Shown here in pieces: positions 1 to 4,670 of a stretch of DNA of 6,720 nucleotides (its first letter is position 1; the number at the start of each line of letters is the position of its first letter). The translations under genes and the position numbers were made by a program. The stretch is from an uncultured Spartobacteria bacterium (GTDB lineage: Bacteria > Verrucomicrobiota > Verrucomicrobiae > Chthoniobacterales > UBA6821). Location: contig CAIXGT010000010.1 of assembly GCA_903919105.1 (NCBI GenBank), forward strand, positions 1 through 6,720, read 5' to 3'. Under the pieces are notes generated by a model. The model was not told where the DNA came from, did not search any database, and was given only the letters and a program-made list of their open reading frames with translations.

Positions 1-345
1 ACAAAGAAAAGGAGGCGGGGGATCTGGTTCATGAGAGTCGGTCTAAGTTGGAGAGACGATCCTGCATCCATACCCTATTCAGGGTTGGTCAGACGAAGAG
101 TGCCAGAAAGCACCAAGTAGTCTTGATGACAGCTCCGCATGATCCTCCCATTAGATTAACACTGGGCAGTAGGGATGCCAACAGGATTCCCAGCAGCGTC
201 CAAACCGCTACGATGGCCAAGATCAGGATCCACGCCCCTGATCGCCGGCAATATTCCTCTCGCGCTACAAGAAGAGTCGCCTCCCGCGGAGTGAGCCATT
301 GGGCGACCGTTGTGGAGAGGGAAAGGAGCACTTGGGGGGTGCCTT
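1..345. repeat. Left copy of a local direct duplication (partner 1969-2452)
   Basis: Bases 1-66 align without gaps to 1969-2034. Bases 67 to about 340 align to 2176 to about 2452, with one 3-nt indel near 160-175. The left copy lacks the 141 bp corresponding to 2035-2175. Long identical blocks include those around 176-210 (2288-2322) and 272-301 (2384-2413). Homology covers the 3' third of the M48-like gene plus at least 28 bp beyond its stop codon. It fades at about 340-345, just before the stop of the neighbouring HAAS-like gene. The repeat runs off the left edge of the window, so its full length is unknown. Both copies lie in the same orientation. Confidence 0.93.
29..345 (-). pseudogene. 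Decayed fragment of an M48-like membrane pseudo-protease
   Basis: This is a broken second copy of the C-terminal part of the gene at 1997-3004. Reading from about 345 down to 29, the translation matches residues 185-277 of the intact copy at roughly 82% identity (76 of 93 by hand count). It includes the TVAQWLTPREA and RRSGAWILIL stretches and the following membrane segment. Three lesions are visible. About 184 N-terminal residues are missing. The Trp codon at intact residue 269 (in FVWPTLN) has become TGA, at about 87-89. Forty-seven codons (278-324) are deleted exactly in frame, so VWM joins directly to a C-terminus ending NLDRLS and the same TGA stop at 29-31. The metalloprotease motif is also dead here (REEYC). 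It starts immediately after the stop of the HAAS-like gene and has no start codon of its own, so it is most likely a non-functional relic. Confidence 0.85.
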
Positions 346-351
346 GGTTCG

Positions 352-1119
352 TTAGGCAATTTTCCCCGGCAATCGGAAGGAGGTGATTGAATAGAGGCGA
401 ACGAGCAAAGCCCCCATCACAAAGAACAACGACTGGAGCCCTGCCAAACTCATGATTGCCCGGGTATACCAATGGTCCAAATTGAGATCGGGGAATCCCG
501 AGAGTTTCAGAATTACCTCGAGCAACAATCCGCCGAGACCATCCATTCCAAAACAAAAAGAACCTGTTCCCGGTCCGTGAAGCGGTGGACTGAAGTTAAA
601 CCTTAATCCTCCGTAGCAAAGCGCCAGAGTTGCCGCCGTGATATAGAAGAACTTCCATCCCCCGGGCATGCGCATAGTTATCCATGCGAACCACGCCACA
701 GCGACCAGCCACGGAAGCCAATTGAAGGATCGCCACCACCACTCCCCCATAACCAGAGATGTGTGATGCCCCTCATTAAATGATTTGCAGAACAAGAGGT
801 TTACAAACATCGCGATGGAAACCGTTATTACAAGGGCTAGAAGAGGGAGTACAACGTCGGCCAGCCAAGGGTGACGCCCGCTCCACGAGTTTACTGCAAG
901 TTCATGAGCTGCTTGTGCAGCGAGATCGTCCGGCTTGCCAAGTGCGCGCCATGCTTCGGTTTCAGCCGTGACGGGATCGGATCCTCTCTCGATGCGGTTG
1001 TTGATATCGTCTTGCGCGTGATCCTTCCACGCCTGCATGAGCCATTTGGCACGCGCGCCCCAAATGCCATGACTGCGCAAAGCAAAGTTTATCGCTGTAG
1101 TGATAGAATTATTATGCAT
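352..1119 (-). CDS. HAAS-like multi-pass membrane protein, partner of PadR
   Basis: The gene encodes 255 aa from ATG 1119 (a GTG at 1128 would add three residues). Residues 1-75 are soluble and helical, with the pattern of HAAS/DUF1700-type domains: an amphipathic helix with WKDHAQDDINNRI, then a glycine turn, TAETEAWRALGKPDDLA and AAHEL. The rest is membrane protein with likely helices at about 86-110, 133-149, 155-172, 190-205 and 221-241, so it should sit in the cytoplasmic membrane. In known systems HAAS-domain proteins are encoded next to PadR repressors and are thought to relay a membrane signal or regulate permeases. No transporter or enzyme motif is visible in the membrane part. Its start lies inside the PadR gene (8-bp overlap with the PadR stop), so translation is probably coupled and the two share the promoter at 1457-1485. 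The C-terminus ends against a pseudogene, so a slight truncation or altered tail cannot be excluded. Family assignment is by pattern only. Confidence 0.75.
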   Translation of the reverse strand: MHNNSITTAINFALRSHGIWGARAKWLMQAWKDHAQDDINNRIERGSDPVTAETEAWRALGKPDDLAAQAAHELAVNSWSGRHPWLADVVLPLLALVITVSIAMFVNLLFCKSFNEGHHTSLVMGEWWWRSFNWLPWLVAVAWFAWITMRMPGGWKFFYITAATLALCYGGLRFNFSPPLHGPGTGSFCFGMDGLGGLLLEVILKLSGFPDLNLDHWYTRAIMSLAGLQSLFFVMGALLVRLYSITSFRLPGKIA

Positions 1120-1447
1120 GGCACACACCCATTCCGCACGCGGTGATGGTCGCAGTGGCTTGATTCCACGTTTTTTCCAAAAGTTCCCGGCGCTTTTTCC
1201 CTGCCGCGCTCAATCGGTAATAACGGCGCGTGCGGCCTCCGATCTCCTGCTGGTTTTCCAACAACAGGCGCTGTGCCACCAAGCGATGTAATAACGGATA
1301 GATGCAGCCTTCGCCGAATTCGAATACCCCTCCGCACCGGAGCTGAATTTCGGACACGAGCTGGTAGCCGTACATTTCTTCGCGCCCCAGCAGTCGCAGG
1401 ACGAGCAGTTCGGGCACACCATCGAGCAGATGTTCTTTTGTTTTCAT
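1112..1447 (-). CDS. PadR-family transcriptional regulator
   Basis: The product is 111 aa, a normal length for a short PadR protein of a winged helix-turn-helix domain plus a C-terminal dimerisation helix. Family hallmarks read directly: KEHLLDGVPELLVLRLLG at residues 4-21 (first helix), MYGYQLVSEI at 25-34, EGCIYPLLHRL at 46-56 (recognition region), RTRRYYRLSAAGKKR at 72-86 (wing and following helix) and W94. The start is the ATG at 1447, which gives the usual PadR beginning. The frame stays open upstream for 59 more codons, but that part does not look like protein and contains the promoter. No Shine-Dalgarno is present and the promoter predicts a leader of only 0-3 nt. PadR proteins usually repress their own operon, and the symmetric sites at 1460-1504 fit that. 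It overlaps the HAAS-like gene, its probable sensor partner. The effector is unknown. Confidence 0.92.
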   Translation of the reverse strand: MKTKEHLLDGVPELLVLRLLGREEMYGYQLVSEIQLRCGGVFEFGEGCIYPLLHRLVAQRLLLENQQEIGGRTRRYYRLSAAGKKRRELLEKTWNQATATITACGMGVCHA

Positions 1448-1456
1448 GCGATGGGG

Positions 1457-1485
1457 AAGATACCTTTTGCTGAAAGGTGTGTCAA
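1457..1485 (-). promoter_or_regulatory. Sigma-70-type promoter of the padR-HAAS operon
   Basis: On the minus strand a perfect -35 box TTGACA (1485-1480) is followed after exactly 17 nt by TATCTT (1462-1457, 4 of 6 matches to TATAAT). The expected transcription start falls at about 1449-1447, at or within a few bases of the PadR ATG. The box quality and spacing are seen in the sequence; activity is inferred. Confidence 0.7.
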
Positions 1486-1504
1486 GCATCTTGGTGAAAG
1501 GTAT
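1460..1504. promoter_or_regulatory. Candidate PadR operator: inverted repeat plus a third half-site
   Basis: ATACCTTT (1460-1467) and AAAGGTAT (1497-1504) form a perfect 8-bp inverted repeat with a 29-bp gap. A third related element, TGAAAGGTGT at 1471-1480, is a direct repeat of the right arm, TGAAAGGTAT at 1495-1504. The sites overlap the -10 box, sit inside the -35/-10 spacer and lie just upstream of the -35 box. Occupancy by a dimeric repressor would therefore block RNA polymerase. Autoregulation by the adjacent PadR is the natural inference; no binding has been shown. Confidence 0.5.
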
Positions 1505-1996
1505 TTTCTGGAGTCGTTGGAAAGGTGGCGCTGGTCCTGCTGGAATCGGCGCAACGGTGAGAAGATTTGAATGAGCATTCGAGAAGAATTGCTTGATCGC
1601 AAAAGCCGTGATCACCCATCTCAATGGGTTCTGAAAAAATCACAGACCAAGGCCTTACGGCTTTTAACTTGGAGGCTTGGGAAGATAAAAAAGGTTTTGT
1701 CTGACACCATTCATCAACTGACTGAACAACAAAATTGCTGCTGCCTAATAAAATACCGTGAGCCTCGGACCGAATGAAATGAAGAGTGCTCTAAAAAAAC
1801 GGCCTATTACTCCGCTACTCCATCCCGAGGCAGGAGAGAATTAGAGCCCTCTTTGAAAAAAGATGTCTGATCCTGACTCAAGACCAGTTGGGGGGATGAT
1901 TCCAGAAACGGGGTTTCCCGACATGACAATGAAGCGAGGTCCCGATGGCGTTACCGAACCACCGGGTCACAAAGAAAAGGAGGCGAGGAATCTGGT
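1505..1996. other. Gene-poor intergenic region between padR and the M48-like gene
   Basis: I see no convincing gene here. Short open frames exist on the plus strand (68 codons at 1571-1777; 62 codons at 1863-2051), but neither has a ribosome binding site or a recognisable protein pattern, and the second runs through the 3' end of the M48-like gene. The stretch has A-rich runs at 1793-1799 and 1856-1861. It also has a 7-bp inverted repeat, GCCTCGG at 1762-1768 with CCGAGGC at 1825-1831. No tRNA T-arm, rRNA or CRISPR-like repeat was found. Bases 1969-1996 belong to the duplicated segment. Confidence 0.6.
1856..1884 (-). terminator. Weak candidate terminator downstream of the M48-like gene
   Basis: On the minus strand GTCTTGA pairs imperfectly (one bulged base) with TCAGAC across a 7-nt loop. 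After a 2-3 nt gap it is followed by a run of six T residues (plus-strand A at 1856-1861). It lies about 110 nt after the stop of the M48-like gene. The stem is short and GC-poor, so this is tentative. Confidence 0.3.
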
Positions 1997-2452
1997 TCAT
2001 GAGAGGCGGTCTAAGTTGGCGATACGATCCTGCAGCGGCGGGATGGGATGAAAAACTGTTGTCTTGGCCGGAGAAAGGGAGATGTCGGTGGCGTTGAGTC
2101 GTTCAATCTTGGATAAGAGGTCGCGTACCTCTCCGGGAGTTGCAAGTGAGGCTAGGAAGGAGTCAGCATGCCTCATCCAGACCCTGTTTAAGGTTGGCCA
2201 GACGAAGAGTGCCAGAAAGCACCATGTCGTCATGATAGCTGCTCCACTCAATCCTGCCTGTACCGGATTAACGCTGGGCAGGAGCAATGCCAACAGGATT
2301 CCCAGCAGCGTCCAAACCGCTACAATAACCAGAATCAGGATCCACGCCCCTGAACGCCGGTAATATTCCTCCCGCGCTACAAGAAGAGCCGCCTCCCGCG
2401 GAGTGAGCCATTGGGCAACCGTCATGGAGAGGGAGAGGAATCCCCTGGGGGT
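1969..2452. repeat. Right (intact) copy of the local duplication
   Basis: This is the partner of 1-345. It comprises about 460 bp of the 3' end of the intact M48-like gene plus 28 bp past its stop. Relative to this copy, the left one lacks 2035-2175 (141 bp) and one codon near 2260-2285. Upstream of position 1969 the extent of homology cannot be judged, because the left copy reaches the window edge. Confidence 0.93.
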
Positions 2453-3004
2453 GATGCAGCCGTTCACGGTTTCGGAATCACCGTGATCGAACCAGCGAAC
2501 GGGTCGCAGGGTCATCTGTAGCGCTTTCAATTCTAGCTGGAGAGTGCTCTCAAAAGCCTTCTCGGAGCAGCCTGTAGCTGATGGGCAGCCAGCCGGGACA
2601 AACAGAAAAAGGAGCAGGATGAACGCTCCCGCGGCAAGAAGCATAGGCACGACCCATTGCCGGGGGACTTGATGAAACGCTGCGAAGAAAAGGAACCCTG
2701 TCCAGAGACCCAGCAGCGTGAATAAGCGGTTTCGAAACCAATCCTGGAGCCAGCCGGTCGAGGATTCTCCGATGCGATTCGCAGCACTCTCCAGTGCATT
2801 TCCCGTCAGAAGATCAAAAGGGAAGTTTGCTAAAGTCACCAGCATGGCCACCGCGAGTAAAACCACCGAAATCGCTAAAGGAGCGGAGAAACCACTCGCC
2901 CACCACGACGCACTGAGGGCTAGCCCCCAGATCAACGCAAGATTGGCGCCGATCGATGTAATGCCCGCCCAAAGGCGAACGCGTTGGTAATTGCTCGGGT
3001 CCAC
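1997..3004 (-). CDS. M48/Ste24-like integral membrane protein without zinc ligands (pseudo-protease)
   Basis: The product is 335 aa from a GTG start at 3004; an in-frame TGA lies inside the hairpin just upstream and no Shine-Dalgarno is visible. The N-terminus has paired hydrophobic segments (about 13-35, 41-60), then 94-110 and 118-137. Residues 168-216 follow the core layout of M48 membrane metallopeptidases: a short strand, NGCITPRGFLSLS, TVAQWLTPREAALLVA, then the zinc-site helix. Where M48 has AHExxH this protein has AREEYY (210-215): both histidines are replaced (R211, Y215) and only the Glu (E212) remains. The downstream E-x-x-A-D zinc site reads MRHAD (277-281), with Met in place of Glu. 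Further membrane segments follow at 221-242 and about 251-268. The end, FHPIPPLQDRIANL, matches the family's HP....RI tail. The architecture is kept but peptidase chemistry is not expected, so a scaffold, decoy or sensor role is possible (inference). A broken paralogue lies at 29-345. Confidence 0.75.
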   Translation of the reverse strand: MDPSNYQRVRLWAGITSIGANLALIWGLALSASWWASGFSAPLAISVVLLAVAMLVTLANFPFDLLTGNALESAANRIGESSTGWLQDWFRNRLFTLLGLWTGFLFFAAFHQVPRQWVVPMLLAAGAFILLLFLFVPAGCPSATGCSEKAFESTLQLELKALQMTLRPVRWFDHGDSETVNGCITPRGFLSLSMTVAQWLTPREAALLVAREEYYRRSGAWILILVIVAVWTLLGILLALLLPSVNPVQAGLSGAAIMTTWCFLALFVWPTLNRVWMRHADSFLASLATPGEVRDLLSKIERLNATDISLSPAKTTVFHPIPPLQDRIANLDRLS

Positions 3005-3023
3005 CGGAATAGTTTGTGAAAAA

Positions 3024-3054
3024 GATCAGGCCGGGTCAATGACCCGGCCTGATC
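3024..3054 (-). terminator. Strong intrinsic terminator of the 67-aa membrane protein gene
   Basis: A perfect 14-bp GC-rich stem (GATCAGGCCGGGTC at 3024-3037 with its complement at 3041-3054) has a 3-nt loop. On the minus strand it is followed immediately by TTTTT (3023-3019 region). It lies 33 nt after the stop of the gene at 3088-3291. A second small hairpin, AAGCTCC-GGGG-GGAGCTT at 3064-3081, sits between that stop and the terminator. Confidence 0.9.
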
Positions 3055-3087
3055 GTTGAAGTTAAGCTCCGGGGGGAGCTTGGAAGA

Positions 3088-3291
3088 CTATTTTCCCTCG
3101 GCGTACCGCGCGATACGGTTCGAGAGGATCAGGAAGGTCGGGGCCCAAAGGCCGACGAAGATCCCGAAGAGTTCGCCGTGGGTACGGACCTCAAAACTCA
3201 CATCCTTGCCGCCGGCATAATACCAGATGGCGATGGAGGCGAGAACCGAGGCGAGTCCGAGGACGAAACAGATATGACTGAGTTGTTTCAT
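3088..3291 (-). CDS. Small two-TM membrane protein of unknown function
   Basis: The product is 67 aa. Residues 5-26 form one hydrophobic helix, followed by a short polar segment (GGKDVSFEVRT, 27-37). A conserved-looking HGELFGIFVGLWAPTFLIL stretch (38-56) forms the second helix, and the tail is basic (NRIARYAEGK). Small proteins with an HGE-FG-FVGLWAPT core are, from memory, widespread hypothetical proteins in bacteria of this kind; no function is known to me. The start is supported by an AGGAG box 3 nt upstream, the clearest ribosome site in the window. It is a single-gene unit: its own terminator follows, and the next gene upstream is divergent (3448). Reality as a gene is well supported by RBS plus terminator; function is unassigned. 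Confidence 0.8.
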   Translation of the reverse strand: MKQLSHICFVLGLASVLASIAIWYYAGGKDVSFEVRTHGELFGIFVGLWAPTFLILSNRIARYAEGK

Positions 3292-3294
3292 AGA

Positions 3295-3299
3295 CTCCT
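3295..3299 (-). promoter_or_regulatory. Shine-Dalgarno of the 67-aa membrane protein gene
   Basis: AGGAG on the minus strand, 3 nt before the ATG at 3291. The spacing is short but the match is good, and it fixes this start. Other genes in the window lack a comparable site. Confidence 0.7.
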
Positions 3300-3409
3300 A
3301 ATTGATCCTCATAGCGGAAAGAAGCGAGGAGAATCGACTAAGCAAAAAGATTAGTTGCCGAGGACATAAATTCCTTTTCAGCCAGAACCCCTCGGGTAAT
3401 ATGAGGAAG

Positions 3410-3428
3410 TAGTTAATCTCCTTAACTA
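3410..3428. promoter_or_regulatory. Inverted repeat upstream of the aminopeptidase gene
   Basis: TAGTTAA (3410-3416), TCTCC, TTAACTA (3422-3428): perfect 7-bp arms with a 5-bp centre, ending 19 nt before the ATG at 3448. It lies in the divergent intergenic region (3292-3447) shared with the 67-aa gene. It could be an operator or a 5'-leader hairpin. No convincing -35/-10 pair was found beside it, and no partner regulator is identifiable here. Confidence 0.4.
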
Positions 3429-3447
3429 AAATCAATCCGCCCAAACC

Positions 3448-4611
3448 ATGACCCTACCGATTGCACAGCAAATCGCAGCCCGTTCCTTTCCTCCCTTTAG
3501 CCTGGAGCGCCTTCTTAAAACGACTTTCGCCCCGAAAGTGGGCCAACGACTTTGCATCCTGATCGATCTGGAAAATCCAGCCGATATCAAGGATTTTGCC
3601 TTCCTCAATAACCCAGCCCTCACCATTCAGAAGCATGCCGTAGAGTCCTTCCTCAAGCCTCTCAACGCAGAGATTCTGGCTAACATGGGCCTTAAGGGCG
3701 GTGAGATTTTTGCCTACAAGCTCACAGGCGGCAGTAACCTAGATCTGCCAGATGAGGCTTTCGACCCCTCAGGCAAGCAGGTCAGTCTCTCCAAAGATGT
3801 CTATCCCAACTATGACATCATCCTTTGCATCTCAACCTACTCAGCAACTGCCCCTCTGACCGCCTTTGCCAAGCAGTACGGCTTCCGTGGAGCGACCCTG
3901 CACGGAGTAAACGAGATCATTCTCGCGAGCGGACTCGCTGTTGATTACAACGAAGTCAGTGTCGAGGCCGAGAAGCTTCGTCTTGGAGTGACCAACGCCG
4001 ACTGGGTAGAGATCGAGTTCGGCTGCGAAGATAAAGACTACACTTTGCGCCTCATTCTTAACGGCCAAGAGGCCCAGAAGAGCCACGGCCTCTGCCGCGG
4101 TGACGAACCTGATGTTGCGAATCTTCCCGCCGGAGAGGTCTACTTCGTTCCCGAGGGTGCGGAGGGATCTTTCCCCCACAAGTACGAGGATGGAACGCTC
4201 GGACTGATGACCATAACCGGTGGTCGTATAGTGAAGGCCGAGCTCATCAAGGGAAATGCCTCCACCATCGCCGCTCACAATGCCAAGCTGATCTCCGATC
4301 CAGTCACTGGTGAACTCGGTGAACTCGGTCTCGGCACCCAGCTTCTTCCTGTCAGCGGACGCGACATTCAGGACGAGAAGGTGCGCGGAACCATCCATGT
4401 CGCAACCGGCCGCAGTGATCATCTCGGGGGACATCTGGTTCCCTCCATGTTCACCGAGAAGAGCCACGCCACCCACGACGATATCCTCTTCGCACCGCAC
4501 AAGACTCCCGAGATTCTTGTCAAACAGGTTCGGATGAAGCGCGGCGACCAGCAGGAGATCCTGATCGAGAACTACGAGCCCTCCGAGTACACGAATAGTC
4601 TGGTGGCGTAG
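3448..4611 (+). CDS. Probable M29-type (AmpS/AmpT-like) metallo-aminopeptidase
   Basis: The product is 387 aa, near the usual length of about 400 for M29 peptidases, with no signal peptide, so cytoplasmic. The N-terminal part (about 1-180) is an alpha/beta domain (RLCILIDLENP, YDIILCISTYS). The C-terminal part carries the family's metal-site pattern in order: NLPAGEVYFVPEG (E230), GELGELGLGT (E292), GTIHVATG (H317) and HATHDD (H343, D345). These fit the two-metal ligands known from thermophilic and staphylococcal M29 enzymes. Such enzymes remove N-terminal residues from peptides. The position corresponding to the family's active-site Tyr, seven residues after the His of the GTxH motif, seems to be Asp (D324), so activity may differ. 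Related folds include 2,5-dihydroxypyridine dioxygenases (NicX), which I cannot exclude. There is no Shine-Dalgarno; the start is the first ATG and gives a natural N-terminus. It stands alone, with the 67-aa gene divergent and a protease gene 59 nt downstream on the same strand. Confidence 0.72.
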   Translation: MTLPIAQQIAARSFPPFSLERLLKTTFAPKVGQRLCILIDLENPADIKDFAFLNNPALTIQKHAVESFLKPLNAEILANMGLKGGEIFAYKLTGGSNLDLPDEAFDPSGKQVSLSKDVYPNYDIILCISTYSATAPLTAFAKQYGFRGATLHGVNEIILASGLAVDYNEVSVEAEKLRLGVTNADWVEIEFGCEDKDYTLRLILNGQEAQKSHGLCRGDEPDVANLPAGEVYFVPEGAEGSFPHKYEDGTLGLMTITGGRIVKAELIKGNASTIAAHNAKLISDPVTGELGELGLGTQLLPVSGRDIQDEKVRGTIHVATGRSDHLGGHLVPSMFTEKSHATHDDILFAPHKTPEILVKQVRMKRGDQQEILIENYEPSEYTNSLVA

Positions 4612-4664
4612 AGTTATTTGACCCCTTTACGCATTAATGGAATGAGTAACATGGTCATTAACTC
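4611..4664. other. Imperfect inverted repeat between aminopeptidase and S1 protease genes
   Basis: GAGTTATTTGACC (4611-4623) and GGTCATTAACTC (4653-4664) are complementary apart from one bulge and one mismatch, separated by 29 nt. This fills nearly the whole 59-nt gap between the two plus-strand genes. It could be a weak attenuator/terminator or a regulator site. There is no U-tract. A TTGACC at 4618-4623 resembles a -35 box, but no matching -10 was found. Confidence 0.3.
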
Positions 4665-4670
4665 TTCCCA

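Noticed and set aside
89..556. A 155-codon minus-strand frame joining the HAAS-like region to the pseudo-protease relic
   Set aside because: Codons above about 345 are an out-of-frame reading of the HAAS-like gene. Only the lower part is homologous to the M48-like protein, and it ends at the mutated Trp codon. Not a genuine fusion gene.
1448..1624. N-terminal extension of PadR by 59 codons
   Set aside because: The extension contains the TTGACA/TATCTT promoter and the inverted repeat, reads as non-protein sequence, and PadR proteins normally begin at the MKTKEHLL position.
1571..1777. Plus-strand 68-codon open frame as a small basic protein
   Set aside because: No Shine-Dalgarno, no promoter, no recognisable pattern. 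It could be real but cannot be supported from sequence.
1762..1831. GCCTCGG/CCGAGGC pair as a tRNA or riboswitch
   Set aside because: The 56-nt gap lacks D- and T-arm signatures, there is no CCA or GGTTC-type element, and no known riboswitch core was recognised.
1863..2051. Plus-strand 62-codon open frame
   Set aside because: It runs antisense into the 3' end of the M48-like gene and has no ribosome site. Its tail lies in the duplicated segment, but the left copy does not show a conserved frame for it.
1..2452. Duplicated segment as an insertion sequence or integron-like element
   Set aside because: No transposase, no terminal inverted repeats and no target-site duplication are visible. The repeated unit is simply the 3' end of a gene and its flank.
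3841..4500. A 219-codon open frame on the minus strand inside the aminopeptidase gene
   Set aside because: It lies wholly antisense to a gene with clear metal-site motifs; its translation shows no family pattern and it has no ribosome site. Explained as a codon-bias shadow.
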